From contig JAHHIA010000007.1 of assembly GCA_019359045.1 (NCBI GenBank), positions 186,001 to 250,000 of the forward strand: DNA of 64,000 nt, given 5' to 3'. Below the pieces are notes generated by a model. The model made no database searches and was not told the DNA's origin. It saw nothing but the letters and a program-made list of their open reading frames with translations. The DNA comes from Scytolyngbya sp. HA4215-MV1 (GTDB lineage Bacteria; Cyanobacteriota; Cyanobacteriia; Leptolyngbyales; Leptolyngbyaceae). Below are positions 54,232 through 64,000 of this stretch, piece after piece; position 1 is the stretch's first letter; each line of letters begins with the position of its first letter. A program made the translations under genes and the position numbers.

Positions 54232-54813
54232 TTAACCGAATTCGAGATCTAGAGTTCTTTGTCTTCTCATGTTGATGTCTTTCAGGTGTTGCCGTACGGT
54301 ATTGACTGTAATGTACAACTCAGCAGCAATTTCTCGGTAGCTGTAGCCGCTGCGATGGAGCAGCAAAACTTCTGCTTGACGAGGCGTCAGACGGTACTTT
54401 TGCACTTCGGCGCAAACCCGATTATGCAGAGATTGACATCGATCCTCGAGAAGAACCGCAAGATAAGGGCGTTTGGGGTCTTCGAGAGTCAACCACTTGG
54501 CGCGGACTCGAAAACTCTGAGATCGATTCACAACGATTTCTGTCTCAATCACCACGGGATGATCGGGATACAAGGTGCGGCTGTCCATCAACGCCTGACA
54601 GCATTGCCAAATCTTGTCTGGAAGTGGGTGCTCAGTGGACTGGGTTGGTTCAATCTGTTGACAAATGCAATACGCGCAATAGTTTCTGTAAATCAACTCG
54701 CCCGTTTCTGAGAGCACTAAGATCCCATCAGTGATTCCCTCAAGCACCCCTTGTAGCAGGGTCTTACGAGCGTAGTCGAGTGATACAGGCTGTTCTAATA
54801 CTTGATTTGGCAT
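54232..54813 (-). CDS. PAS-like/LuxR-type transcriptional regulator 2
   Basis: 193 residues. Paralogue of the regulator at 37864: PAS-like half with GVLEGITDGILVLSETGELIYRN, and LuxR/GerE HTH with LTPRQAEVLLLHRSGYSYREIA and VNTVRQHLKDINMRR. It lies next to the WD40 STAND and NfeD-like genes on the minus strand, 13 bases downstream of a possible small gene at 54827. The signal sensed is unknown. Confidence 0.87.
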   Translation of the reverse strand: MPNQVLEQPVSLDYARKTLLQGVLEGITDGILVLSETGELIYRNYCAYCICQQIEPTQSTEHPLPDKIWQCCQALMDSRTLYPDHPVVIETEIVVNRSQSFRVRAKWLTLEDPKRPYLAVLLEDRCQSLHNRVCAEVQKYRLTPRQAEVLLLHRSGYSYREIAAELYITVNTVRQHLKDINMRRQRTLDLEFG

Positions 54814-54826
54814 CTTTTTGGGGGGG

Positions 54827-55051
54827 CTAACAACAACAAAACTTCAGTTTCACCAGATTGAAACATCGGTTAGCGAGATTGTGTGTGACACTCTCAATCG
54901 CTCTCAATTCCGGGGGCAAACAATCCACTGAGAGAGATTGAGATATCACCACTTGAGCACTCGTTAGATGGTGTCCTGAATCCAGGACGGGACGGAAGGA
55001 TTCTATGATTGCAGTGCGACCTTGAGTCTGTTGAGGCAGATTTAGGTTCAC
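54827..55051 (-). CDS. Possible small protein upstream of LuxR regulator 2
   Basis: 74 codons from an ATG at 55051 (MNLNLPQQTQGRT). The stop is 13 bases before the regulator start, in a position equivalent to the small frameshifted gene before regulator 1, but I see no convincing sequence similarity between them. No domain is recognised. Confidence 0.3.
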   Translation of the reverse strand: MNLNLPQQTQGRTAIIESFRPVLDSGHHLTSAQVVISQSLSVDCLPPELRAIESVTHNLANRCFNLVKLKFCCC

Positions 55052-55187
55052 CAGCTAGCTCAGATAGTAAAAAAATCCAAGCGGAATTGCACTAGTTCTC
55101 TCTGCCAAGTTAATTTCCTGTAGCAGCAATGAGGGGTTGCAGATTTCTGCAATCTGGCTTTCCAAGTTTGCAATCTGGCACCGATCT

Positions 55188-56600
55188 CTACTGCAAATGT
55201 TCCTGCAATTCTTGTCGTAAGCGATAGAGAATTGTAGTGCGATCGACCTGACTGAGGATTTCTTGCACGATCGTCTTTGCCCCTTGTGGTCCCCAACTAC
55301 ACCCCTGCTCTAAGTAAATTTGCGCAGCCCGACCAACCGAATAGGAACCATAACCCGCAATGCCTGCCTGAGCGATCGCAGCTCCGATGAAACCCGAAAA
55401 GCCAGTCGCATGATCCACACCCGACACTGCCGCCGCACTCTTGCCCATCCCCAAGAGCAGACCCGATCCCCACTCGGTCAATAACAAACTTCCAGAACTA
55501 ATTAGAATCGTTTTGAGGAGTTGACTGGCTTCGTAGCGAGTCATAGGCAGTCCATACAGGTCAGCCAAGTTACGAATCAGCGCCAGGTCAGCGAAGGTGC
55601 CTCCGCACCAATCCAGTAAAGCAATAGGGTTAAAGGCAACTATCAAGGCTTTGTATTTGACGAATTTCCAAATCAGGGCTTCGGCTTCCGTCTGGCGAAA
55701 TTCCAGAGTTTTACGGGCGATCGCCGCTTCTGCCTGACTGGCTTGAGTGAGTGCATTCAACGCCAAGAGCGATCGTCCTTCTTGATTGAGAATGCTGATA
55801 ATTTTTTGCTTCAATTCTTCCACTTGCGGGGGTGGCGTTTCCCATTCATGGGTCACCCGTCCATCAGCCCATTCCACTCGCACTTGAAAAGGAGTTGGTT
55901 CGGCAGCAACCATGACAATTTCATTGGGAGACAGCAACTGCCGTAGCCGATCGCCGCCCGGATTTTGCGCTGCCAGAGATTGCAAGTTCTGATAGATGGC
56001 TTGCCGATTGTGTTCGGGATAGAGATCAATTTTGTTAAATACCAGAATCAGGGGTTTTTCGGCTCGGCGCAATTCACAGAGGGCACGATATTCGGTGCGC
56101 GTAATATCGCCAGAAACAATAAATAGAATTAAATCCGCCTGCTGGGTGACTTCGCGCGCCATCTGCGCCCGGACTTCACCATCGATTTCGTCTAACCCAG
56201 GTGTATCAATCAACTCTACCTGGAGTTCTCCTGCTGCGGGAGGGATGCCATAGTGGGTGACGAGTCCGGCACCGGGTGCCCAGCGCACCGATCGGGGATA
56301 CAGCGTCACGCCATTGAGAGGACCTGTGGGTAACACCTTTTGCCCCACTAGAGCATTTAGCACCGCCGATTTACCCCGGCTGACCAAACCAAAGGTGGCA
56401 ATACGAACAACCCGCTGTTCTAGCTTGCTCAAAGTCTGAGACAGCACTTCCAGTTCATCCCGCAACGTGGCGCGTAGATCGGCATCGGGGGTCGAGCGGG
56501 CGGGCGATCGTCCATAGCGACCATACTGGGCCAGCGATTGCTTGAGACTGGCACGAGCACGATCGAGATAGGATTCTTGACGGCTGGAATCAGCAGACAT
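55188..56600 (-). CDS. Dynamin/Era-like GTPase with DUF697-like membrane domain
   Basis: 470 residues from the ATG at 56600 (MSADSSRQESYLDRA); the longer frame would overlap the upstream gene. GTPase motifs: G1 GLVSRGKSAVLN (about residue 70), G3 DTPGLDE, G4 NKID. A helical domain follows, then a hydrophobic C-terminal region rich in Gly/Ala (LLTEWGSGLLLGMGKSAAAVSG) resembling DUF697/YcjF membrane domains. Such GTPases are common in cyanobacteria; the role is unknown, perhaps in membrane remodelling. It starts 12 bases after the metallophosphoesterase stop, so they form an operon. Confidence 0.87.
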   Translation of the reverse strand: MSADSSRQESYLDRARASLKQSLAQYGRYGRSPARSTPDADLRATLRDELEVLSQTLSKLEQRVVRIATFGLVSRGKSAVLNALVGQKVLPTGPLNGVTLYPRSVRWAPGAGLVTHYGIPPAAGELQVELIDTPGLDEIDGEVRAQMAREVTQQADLILFIVSGDITRTEYRALCELRRAEKPLILVFNKIDLYPEHNRQAIYQNLQSLAAQNPGGDRLRQLLSPNEIVMVAAEPTPFQVRVEWADGRVTHEWETPPPQVEELKQKIISILNQEGRSLLALNALTQASQAEAAIARKTLEFRQTEAEALIWKFVKYKALIVAFNPIALLDWCGGTFADLALIRNLADLYGLPMTRYEASQLLKTILISSGSLLLTEWGSGLLLGMGKSAAAVSGVDHATGFSGFIGAAIAQAGIAGYGSYSVGRAAQIYLEQGCSWGPQGAKTIVQEILSQVDRTTILYRLRQELQEHLQ

Positions 56601-56611
56601 TTGGTTGGTGG

Positions 56612-58204
56612 CTACTCCCTTTCTCCTCCAATCATAAACGGCGCTAAATGACTGTTGCCCCATTCACCGTGAACCCGATCGCAGATAAACGGACGCAAAA
56701 TGAATTTGGGTGGCACGCCATCCTGTACATCAATCCGCAAAAAGGAATAGGGACGGCGTTTTTTGATGCCCTGTCCCTGCCGTCCTACATATAATTGCGA
56801 TTTTGCCACCAACTGGTGGTAGCCTCGGTTCTCATTGGCAAAGGCTTCCATCAGTTCTGCGCCTTCCGGTCGTTGTCGCCGCAAACTGTGCCCACTGCCG
56901 CCACAAATTACCCAGTCCAAGTGGGAATCGGCATGTCCGGTGTCAGTGGTGCGCAAATGTTCCAGACAATGGGCATGACCGTTAAGAATCAGGTCAACCA
57001 GGGGACGATCGTGGGCGAGCGTTCTCACCTCCTGAGCCACCACATCCAGAACGCTGCGTAAGCGTCGCCGCACTGCCAGGGTTTGTGCCTGTTTCCACTT
57101 GGTAGCTTCCGTAACATAGGGCGGGTGGTGAAAATAGATTACCCGTCCTCTTACCGCCGGATTATGCCAGGATGTGATCAATTGCTTTTGCAACCAATCC
57201 AATTGCTCTTGGTCAATGGCCTCGTTGTTTTCCCTGGCAGAAAGTTGCTTGGTGATGTCAATTTTGACTTCTTCAATCTGTGCCAATTTGGCACTGAGGT
57301 CGTCCAGTTGTTCAGCTTCTTCCCAGTTCTCTTCATGCAGTTGAGCCGAAGCTGCCAAAATTTGCTGTTCTTCTTGCTCCAGTTCTTGTTGCAAGGCTTC
57401 TAGCTGACGACGGTAGTTGTCTCCTTCACGCGTGCGCGGCAGAGGAATAGGGGAATTGAAAGTGTTTGAATCCAAGGCAAAGAAATCGATGCCCCCATAG
57501 CGAAAGGTGTAGTAGCGGTTGGGCAGGCGGGTAAAGTGTCCGGGTTCGTAGCGCAAACATCGCCCAGTTTCGGTTTTAGCGGTGTAGTGACGATCGAGAT
57601 GTTGCTGTAAAGCATCCCCTTGCAATGCCAGCAAATAATCTAGAAATGCTTGGGCATAGGCTTTGCCCTGAAAAGAACCATGTAGTCCCACATCCAGATC
57701 CAACTGAAACTGAAGTAAGCGACGCAGTGGCGCAGTTGCCTGTGCCAGCAACCCGTAGAACCAGAACAAATCATAGTAGTCATGGTTTCCTGGTACCAGC
57801 AGCATAGGGTGGGTAAACACCATCTGATCATAAGAAATGGCATGGGGACGATCGCCCCCTAACAAAAACTCTCGATAGGGTTCGATGAAATTACTGGGGT
57901 AATATTCGCTGGAACCGAGGAGATACACGACATCGCCTGTATGCAATGTGAAGCGACACTCGGACTGATGGGGCAACATTTGCTCAGCAATTTGCCGTTG
58001 GGGATTATGCCCCAGATGCACGCCTGAACCGCTGTCACCAATCACCATAAAGGAAAATTCTGGGGTGTCAGGTTTGCCATCCTCCAACACCAATCGGGTT
58101 TGGTCGATGCCCCGATCGACCAGTGCTGACTCTTGCCAGCGCACCCGTTGCTTCATCTTGTTAATTTTGACCGCGATCGCTGGATCAATGACAAACTTCA
58201 CCAT
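56612..58204 (-). CDS. Metallophosphoesterase with inserted coiled coil
   Basis: 530 residues from the ATG at 58204 (MVKFVIDPAIAVKINK). Calcineurin-type metal motifs in order: VIGDSGSG, HTGDVVYL, PGNHDYYD, IYFHHPPY and LNGHAHCLEH. Between the middle and late motifs a charged coiled coil of about 80 residues is inserted (QQELEQEEQQILAASAQLHEE and beyond). The first motif has GDSG instead of the common GDxH, which is expected in some acid-phosphatase-like groups. Substrate unknown. Operon partner of the GTPase downstream. Confidence 0.88.
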   Translation of the reverse strand: MVKFVIDPAIAVKINKMKQRVRWQESALVDRGIDQTRLVLEDGKPDTPEFSFMVIGDSGSGVHLGHNPQRQIAEQMLPHQSECRFTLHTGDVVYLLGSSEYYPSNFIEPYREFLLGGDRPHAISYDQMVFTHPMLLVPGNHDYYDLFWFYGLLAQATAPLRRLLQFQLDLDVGLHGSFQGKAYAQAFLDYLLALQGDALQQHLDRHYTAKTETGRCLRYEPGHFTRLPNRYYTFRYGGIDFFALDSNTFNSPIPLPRTREGDNYRRQLEALQQELEQEEQQILAASAQLHEENWEEAEQLDDLSAKLAQIEEVKIDITKQLSARENNEAIDQEQLDWLQKQLITSWHNPAVRGRVIYFHHPPYVTEATKWKQAQTLAVRRRLRSVLDVVAQEVRTLAHDRPLVDLILNGHAHCLEHLRTTDTGHADSHLDWVICGGSGHSLRRQRPEGAELMEAFANENRGYHQLVAKSQLYVGRQGQGIKKRRPYSFLRIDVQDGVPPKFILRPFICDRVHGEWGNSHLAPFMIGGERE

Positions 58205-58409
58205 AATTGCCGTGTTAAACGTGCGACTCCTGCCCCTGATGCCGATTGTAGGCACGAAACGACCCTGCAGGTCAGCTCAAAGAGGTATGTTCTCAACAGA
58301 ACACCTGACTAAACAACACTCTGTTCACAACCGATTCCGTGATGGAGTCTGATATTGACGATGCAATCAATCACACAGCCTTGCAAGCTCTGTCCTCAAA
58401 TAGAATGAC

Positions 58410-61400
58410 TTAAACTGCGATCGCTTCAGGTAAGGCACCTTGCATTCGACCCAGCCAAGTGATCAGATTTTCCAGTTGTTGATCGGCACTGAGCGCCCCT
58501 AAGCCGCGCACCGTCACCTTACCAGACATATAGACAAAACGAGTTTGCAAATGCTCCGGCAAGTTGGCTTTGAGCAAGTTCCAGGCAGGTTCCTCCATCG
58601 GGGTCTCTAGCAGAATATGTTGGGTGCCTTCAGGTTTGATGCGAGAGAACCCAAGTTTTTTGGCGGTTTGCTTGAGTTCAACCACGCGAATCAGTTGCTG
58701 AGCCGCTTTGGGAATGGGACCGTAGCGATCGCTCCAGTCGGCAGCAATCTGCGCTAGCTCCTGTCGGGAACTGGCAGAGGCAACCGCACGATATGCACTC
58801 ATCTTTTGATCGAGATCGGGGATGTAGTCGGCAGGAATGAAGGAGGTGAGGTTGAGGTCGATCTGAGTATCGTCCACCTGAGGAATTTCTTGCCCACGAA
58901 TTTCCTTGATCGCTTCTTCCAGCATTTCGATATAGAGGTCGAAACCGATCGTATCCATCTGTCCCGACTGTTCTGCCCCCAACAGATTGCCCACCCCCCG
59001 GATTTCCATATCGCGCATCGCCAGTTGGTAACCCGAACCGAGTTGGGTAAATTCTTGCAATGCCCGTAACCGCTGACGCGCCGCATCGCTAAGTTGACTT
59101 TGCTTGGGATAGAACAACCAGGCATGGGCTTGAATCCCAGCGCGACCCACCCGACCACGCAACTGGTAAAGCTGGGATAGTCCAAATCGCTGGGCATCTT
59201 CAATCAAAATCGTGTTGACGCGAGGAATATCCAAACCCGATTCAATGATGGTGGTGCAGACGAGAACTTCAGCTTCACCATTGCTGAAGGTGAGCATGGT
59301 CGCTTCCAAATCGGCTTCGGGCATTTGCCCATGGGCGATCGCAATTCTGGCTCCCGGCACCATTTCTCGAATTCGTGCCGAGATGTCTTCAATCCCTTCC
59401 ACCCGGGGCACCACATAGAAGATTTGTCCACCGCGATCGAGTTCCTGTCGAATCGCACTCCGCACCATTTCCGGATCGAAAGGGGAGAGGTGAGTCTGAA
59501 TCGGACGACGCGAGGGTGGTGGTGTGGTAATCAGGCTCATTTCACGCACACCAGACAGCGCCATGTAAAGAGTCCGGGGAATGGGGGTAGCGCTGAGGGT
59601 CAACACATCCACTTGTGTTCGCAGGGATTTGATCTTCTCTTTCTGATTCACGCCGAACCGTTGTTCTTCATCCACTACCAGCAGTCCCAAATCCCGAAAT
59701 TCTATCCCTTTGCCCAAGAGTTGATGGGTACCGACCACAATATCCAGTTCGCCCGTCTTCAGGCGTTGCAGAATCTCTTTACGTTCTTCGGCGGTGCGGA
59801 AGCGGTTCAGCAATCCCACCTGAATGGGATAAGGGGCAAAACGTTCCTTCAGTGTGTGATAGTGCTGCTGGGTCAGAATGGTAGTGGGTGCCAGTAGGGC
59901 GACCTGTTTCCCTCCGGTCACCGCTTTAAATACAGCACGAATCGCTACCTCGGTTTTGCCAAATCCCACATCGCCACATACCAGACGATCCATCGGTCGA
60001 TCGCTTTCCATGTCCAGCTTCACATCTTGCGTCGCCTTTAGTTGATCCGGTGTGGGCTGATAGGGAAACGAGTCTTCCATTTCCTGCTGCCAGGGCGTGT
60101 CTTCGGTAAAGCGGTGTCCGGTCTGCTGAGCACGCTGGGCATACAGTTGCAGCAGATCGATCGCCACCTTTTTGATCGCCTTACGCACCTTGGATTTGGC
60201 TTTCTCCCAGGCTTTACCCGACATCTTGTTCAGTTCCGGCGCTTTGTTGCCTACACTGCGGAAGCGAGACAATGCCCCGAGTTGATCGGCGGCTACCCGC
60301 AGCAACCCATCAGCATATTGCAAGACCAGATACTCGCGGGTCTCGTGGTTGAGCACGAGACTTTCCAGCTTGAGGAACTTACCAATGCCGTGATTGCGAT
60401 GCACCACATAATCGCCTGGACGTAGCTTATTGGGATCGACTTGTTTGGAGGCAGCGCGACGCCGCTTGCGGACATAGCTGGGACTTGCCAGAGTATGCTG
60501 CCCAAAAAATTCGCGATCGGTGACCAGCACCATCCGGAAGGTGGGCAGCACAAAGCCTTCCAATTCTGCCAACCCAGAGTATTTCAACGCCACAGGCACA
60601 TGCTGGATTTGCAGTTTCTCGATCGCCGGGTAATCGTGAGGATTGGGTACAAACTGCGCCGGACAGTCGTGCTCCTGCAACAGCGACACTGATCGCGACG
60701 GTTGCGCCGAGACCAGCCAGACAGTAAAGCCGCGATCGCGTTCGCCACGCAAGGTTTCTGCCAGTCGAGCAAACTGGTGGGGAATGGCAGGAACCGGGCG
60801 ACTGGAGAGATTGAGTGGGGATAGGGGGGAGGCTTGAGATTGAGAATTTTGGATTTTGGATGTTGGACTTTGGCGTGAGCGCTCAGTCGAGCGATTTTGA
60901 ATTTTGGCTTGGAAAGCCACTTCTTTCTCCGCGTCCCCGCGTCCCCGCGTCCCCGCGTCCTCCTGACTCCTGATTCCTGACTCCTGACTCCTGACCTCCT
61001 CCGCCAATTCCGACAGATATAGCCGATCGAAACACTCCACTTCGGTCAGAGAATCCCCGAAAGTCCGATGCACTTTAGGAAAAGGCTGAAGTATGCCCTT
61101 TTCATCTTTCATCCGCTTGCTTTCTGTCTGCCAGTGCTCCTCTACCAGTTCGACCCAGCGATCGCTGTGCGCCTGACATTGCTCCGGCTCATCGATCGCA
61201 ATCAGCGTATCTTCGGGCAGATAATCCAACAGCGAAGCAGGTTGAGCAAATGCCAGCCCCAAAAAGCGTCGTGCCCCTTCCAGCGTTTGTTCGGTATCGA
61301 ACTGCTCCTGTTCGGCGGGGGAAAGGCAAGCTTTGACGATCTCTGTTGCCTCTTCGCTCAGCGCCGCGCGGATAATGGGCGAAAAACTGGTTGGGGTGAG

Positions 61401-62165
61401 GACAAGGCGATCGATATTGTCCAGCGATCGTTGGGTGGCAGGGTCGAACTCGCGAATCTGGTCTAGCTCATCGCCGAACAACTCCAACCGCACCGGCAAT
61501 TCCGATGCCACCGGAAACACATCAATGATGTCCCCCCGCCGACTCCACTGCCCCTCCGTTTCCACCAGCGGTACCCGTTCATAGCCCAATCGCGCCAGCT
61601 CATTGCCAAATGCCTCCAGTTGCATTTCTACACCCCGCTTCAGGGTGAGGTAATAGGGTTGCAAAGCTTCGACCGGGGGAAGATGCGGTTGCAGCGCCCG
61701 TTCCGTCGCCACGATCGCCAAGGCAGGAGTTGAGGGTCGAGAGCTTGGGTACAGATTTGCCTGCCTCTCTGCGTCTCCGCGTCCCCCTTTCCCCGCATCC
61801 CCCGGACTCCTACCTCCTGACTCCTGACCCCTCACCAAATCCGCCAACACCTGCAACTGCCCCCACACCATTTCCGATTCCGGATCGAACGGTTCGTAGG
61901 GCGAGGCTTCGGAGGTGGGATAAAAATGCACTGTTTTCCAACCCATAATCTCCAGTTGCGCTGCCCAACGGCTGGCTTCTTCTAGCGTGGCGGTGATGAC
62001 CAGTAAGCTGCGCGGTTGTGCCTGCGCCAGAGTAGAGGAAACAAGTCCTTTGGGCAACCGCGCCAGCCCACTCAGCTTCAGGTGCTGGTGCTGCTGGAGT
62101 TTGCTCAAGAGTTCGCTGGTCAGGGGCGATCGTCCCAGGGCGCGAGTAATGGCAGAGAAGGTCAT
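58410..62165 (-). CDS. mfd: Transcription-repair coupling factor Mfd
   Basis: 1251 residues. Mfd removes RNA polymerase stalled at DNA lesions and recruits UvrA. Visible: the UvrB-like N-terminal region ([16 protein letters not shown]), the RNA-polymerase-interaction domain ([16 protein letters not shown]), the RecG-like translocase ([56 protein letters not shown]) and the C-terminal domain ([17 protein letters not shown]). Two low-complexity inserts (about residues 109-143 and 387-452) derive from cyanobacterial short repeats in the DNA at 61736-61840 and 60808-61005. The core motifs are intact, so the gene is probably functional. Confidence 0.96.
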   Translation of the reverse strand: MTFSAITRALGRSPLTSELLSKLQQHQHLKLSGLARLPKGLVSSTLAQAQPRSLLVITATLEEASRWAAQLEIMGWKTVHFYPTSEASPYEPFDPESEMVWGQLQVLADLVRGQESGGRSPGDAGKGGRGDAERQANLYPSSRPSTPALAIVATERALQPHLPPVEALQPYYLTLKRGVEMQLEAFGNELARLGYERVPLVETEGQWSRRGDIIDVFPVASELPVRLELFGDELDQIREFDPATQRSLDNIDRLVLTPTSFSPIIRAALSEEATEIVKACLSPAEQEQFDTEQTLEGARRFLGLAFAQPASLLDYLPEDTLIAIDEPEQCQAHSDRWVELVEEHWQTESKRMKDEKGILQPFPKVHRTFGDSLTEVECFDRLYLSELAEEVRSQESGIRSQEDAGTRGRGDAEKEVAFQAKIQNRSTERSRQSPTSKIQNSQSQASPLSPLNLSSRPVPAIPHQFARLAETLRGERDRGFTVWLVSAQPSRSVSLLQEHDCPAQFVPNPHDYPAIEKLQIQHVPVALKYSGLAELEGFVLPTFRMVLVTDREFFGQHTLASPSYVRKRRRAASKQVDPNKLRPGDYVVHRNHGIGKFLKLESLVLNHETREYLVLQYADGLLRVAADQLGALSRFRSVGNKAPELNKMSGKAWEKAKSKVRKAIKKVAIDLLQLYAQRAQQTGHRFTEDTPWQQEMEDSFPYQPTPDQLKATQDVKLDMESDRPMDRLVCGDVGFGKTEVAIRAVFKAVTGGKQVALLAPTTILTQQHYHTLKERFAPYPIQVGLLNRFRTAEERKEILQRLKTGELDIVVGTHQLLGKGIEFRDLGLLVVDEEQRFGVNQKEKIKSLRTQVDVLTLSATPIPRTLYMALSGVREMSLITTPPPSRRPIQTHLSPFDPEMVRSAIRQELDRGGQIFYVVPRVEGIEDISARIREMVPGARIAIAHGQMPEADLEATMLTFSNGEAEVLVCTTIIESGLDIPRVNTILIEDAQRFGLSQLYQLRGRVGRAGIQAHAWLFYPKQSQLSDAARQRLRALQEFTQLGSGYQLAMRDMEIRGVGNLLGAEQSGQMDTIGFDLYIEMLEEAIKEIRGQEIPQVDDTQIDLNLTSFIPADYIPDLDQKMSAYRAVASASSRQELAQIAADWSDRYGPIPKAAQQLIRVVELKQTAKKLGFSRIKPEGTQHILLETPMEEPAWNLLKANLPEHLQTRFVYMSGKVTVRGLGALSADQQLENLITWLGRMQGALPEAIAV
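60808..61005 (-). repeat. STRR-like repeats inside mfd, insert 2
   Basis: Includes CCGCGTC four times in near-succession and TGACTCC four times (CTCCTGACTCCTGATTCC-type heptamers), plus TTTTGGATTTTGG-like runs. These are typical of intergenic cyanobacterial repeats but are translated here in frame as S/R/Q-rich residues. Confidence 0.8.
61736..61840 (-). repeat. STRR-like repeats inside mfd, insert 1
   Basis: C-rich and TGACTCC-type heptamers (about 61770-61830) related to those of insert 2. They encode a G/R/D-rich stretch within the N-terminal region of Mfd. Confidence 0.7.
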
Positions 62166-62641
62166 GGATGCAAAGAGGCAAGAACAGAGTTAGAAGAATA
62201 GGTAGCTTTTACCTGTCTTCATATTTTAGGAGGTTGCCTCTGTTCTCTGTCGTGCGTAGAGAGCGATCGTAGCGGACGATTTTTCGTATCTCGTCGGAAT
62301 CGCTTTAAGGCGAAGCGTTTGAAGGATGATGATTGGGGTGGATGAATGATTTGCAACCACTACTTCATGCTTACCAGGCAATACACTCAAGTCCATCAGG
62401 TCTAGGGACAAAGCACTGTCACGGCGGGTCAAGAGCTTTAAGGTCAGAGATCGCCCATGCTCCAGCCCCTCTGGTCGTCCTTTCTGCTCCCCCCCTTGCA
62501 AAATCTGCTGATAAGCCACAAGGAGCAGGTTCTCAAACAGAGCATGGTCACGCAGTATCTGAGGCTCTGTCTTCTAATCGAGAAGAGCGGTTGGCAGATC
62601 TGCAATCGGGAGATTCCAAGCGGAGCATAGAACCTAGAACA
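62166..62641. other. 476-bp gap between HAD phosphatase and mfd
   Basis: A 98-codon minus-strand frame (62226-62519, GTG start) is open but lacks a ribosome site and any recognised similarity. The gap probably contains the mfd promoter. Confidence 0.3.
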
Positions 62642-63433
62642 CTAACCTTTCTCTCCGATCGCCCCTAATAAGCACTCCGCCAGTTCACAAAAACCCTGCC
62701 CTTCCGCTGCCGCCGTGACATAGGTGGGTTGGTACACCAGTTGATCGGCATAATTCAGCACATTGGCAACCCCCACTGAATGGGGAAACTTTGCCGGGTT
62801 AAACAAACTCTCATCATTGCGACTATCGCCCACCGTCACCACCTGGTCAGGCGTATAGTCTGGGAAAAACTGACCGAGGATCTGCAACAGTCCAGCAGCT
62901 TTCTCCTGGGTAGGCAATTTGATATGACATTGCACCGTACTGTAAGTAAAGCCCCAGCCCTCTGCCTGACAGGTCGCCGCCATCGTCTCCAAATCGCTGA
63001 GAGATAACCCTTTCACATCAAACGTCCAGTCGGTCAGGCGAAAACGGTTGTCGCTGGTTTCTTGGATTTGCGGAAAAGTAACCTGCAGTTGGCGAAACAT
63101 TTCGGCAAGCCTCTGGCGATGTTGCGTGATGTTAGCGATCGCAGACAAGAAAATCCCAGGATGGTCGGGATCGCTAAGATAAAAAGCACCCCCATTTTCC
63201 GCGATCGCGCCCCAAACGGGTAAATAACTGACAATGCCACTCACCCAGCCCGCTGATCGACCTGTTACAATCAAGACTTGAACTCCGGCAGCCGCGAGAT
63301 TCCCTAAAGCCTGTAACAGGTGAGGGGTAAATTTCTCCTGTTCGCTCAGTGTGCCATCCATATCCGTCGCGACCAAACAGATGTGAGCAAATTGCTGAGT
63401 CGCGGTTCCGGCAGAAAGCGGTATCAAAACCAT
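62642..63433 (-). CDS. HAD-IIB family phosphatase (Cof/MPGP/sucrose-phosphatase-like)
   Basis: 263 residues. HAD motif I CLVATDMDGTL with the nucleophilic Asp, motif II LIVTGRS, the C2-type cap (roughly 85-185), and motif III/IV VVTVGDSRNDESLF. This subgroup includes mannosyl-3-phosphoglycerate and sucrose phosphatases and Cof-type sugar phosphatases; the substrate is undecided. Probably cytosolic. A shorter in-frame start is possible, because the first 15 residues are not conserved-looking. Confidence 0.87.
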   Translation of the reverse strand: MVLIPLSAGTATQQFAHICLVATDMDGTLSEQEKFTPHLLQALGNLAAAGVQVLIVTGRSAGWVSGIVSYLPVWGAIAENGGAFYLSDPDHPGIFLSAIANITQHRQRLAEMFRQLQVTFPQIQETSDNRFRLTDWTFDVKGLSLSDLETMAATCQAEGWGFTYSTVQCHIKLPTQEKAAGLLQILGQFFPDYTPDQVVTVGDSRNDESLFNPAKFPHSVGVANVLNYADQLVYQPTYVTAAAEGQGFCELAECLLGAIGEKG

Positions 63434-64000
63434 AAGAATACTTTTAGTCGATCTCTAAAATTTTCTGAGCCTTATTCAAATCCTTGATCTCCCTGCTTCA
63501 CCCTTGCAAAATCAGGCTTTGTCCCCCATTGGGACTGAATCAGGAACCCCATTTTTTTACTAGAATCTTGCCAAAGCGTAGAAAAGACACCCAAAATTCA
63601 CCTTGACTTAACTTTACATATGGTTAACTTTAAACGTTAGGGATTGGTCTGAGCTTGGTTCCACTAGCCGCTGATCTGACCTGAAAAAAGCTCGTCTCAC
63701 AGAAAAGCCTTATGGTTCAGATTCCAGAATTTTGATATTGACAAATTTTTGATATTGACATTGATAAAAACGGTTCCCTTCAAGTTTGAGGCTAGTCTGT
63801 GACTGCTCAAATGCTGACCTCTCTAAAAGCTATCCATCCGGAAAACATTGCTTGAAACTTTAAGACATCTGGTCGCCATAGCAAACTTTTACCACTGGTT
63901 TGCCAGTGATTTTGCAAACCGGACAGAAGAACTTTTTCTGAGAACCCATGAAATATCGCCCTAAACGGTATCACGATTAACAGTTTAAGGGCTTTTCCAG
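63434..64000. other. Gene-free right end with a terminal hairpin
   Basis: No frame is supported. GCCCTAAAC (63958-63966) pairs with GTTTAAGGGC (63983-63992), with one bulge, and TTTT follows, a possible plus-strand terminator. What transcript it would end is not visible. Confidence 0.4.

Noticed and set aside
62226-62519. 98-codon minus-strand frame between the HAD gene and mfd
   Set aside because: GTG start without ribosome site and no recognised family; kept only as a note on the gap.

Overview
The window comes from a cyanobacterium, most likely a filamentous one. The HIP1 octamer GCGATCGC is scattered through genes on both strands. Many genes are typical of cyanobacteria: a DnaK2-type chaperone, the pilB-pilT-pilC order, a Ycf35/DUF2997/ferredoxin operon, a DUF2808 protein, VMAP-type STAND NTPases, a glucokinase, and STRR-like short repeats. 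No rRNA, tRNA or CRISPR array was seen.

Layout. 1-2505: grpE and dnaK (dnaK runs off the left edge). 3613-9094: type IV pilus motor genes pilB, pilT, pilC and an unknown protein. 9617-10773: DUF2997, Ycf35, ferredoxin operon, closed by a long hairpin. 10889-20224, mostly minus strand: small membrane protein, AarF/UbiB kinase-like protein, a large unknown membrane-anchored protein, a PQQ-type sugar dehydrogenase with five FG-GAP-like repeats, and a Gfo/Idh/MocA oxidoreductase. 20439-23759: Uma2 nuclease and XPB-like helicase in one reading frame separated by a single stop codon, then glucokinase. 24061-26184: a two-gene accessory cassette (HNH-like domain plus glycine-zipper membrane region; zinc-ribbon membrane protein) followed by two nested miniature transposable elements. 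26300-31474: TPR protein, radical SAM protein, CPXCG protein, glutaminase, DUF2808 protein. 31818-35786: a minus-strand surface-glycan operon (GT10, two GT8-like proteins, sugar epimerase).

36053-54813 is a signalling island. It holds two STAND NTPases (one without a sensor domain, one with 14 WD40 repeats), two paralogous PAS-like/LuxR regulators, two paralogous NfeD-like OB-fold proteins, two Ser/Thr kinases (one with about 17 short ankyrin repeats), an FTR1-type iron permease with a matching lipoprotein, and a decayed RTX gene. A short direct-repeat motif occurs four times in the intergenic gaps here. 55188-63433 returns to housekeeping functions: a DUF697-like GTPase with a metallophosphoesterase, mfd carrying short repeats inside its reading frame, and a HAD phosphatase.

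The best candidates for undescribed biology are the 24061-25767 cassette, the duplicated STAND/LuxR/NfeD module with its shared intergenic motif, and the stop-codon-separated Uma2-helicase pair. All functional statements are homology judgements by eye; no database search was possible.
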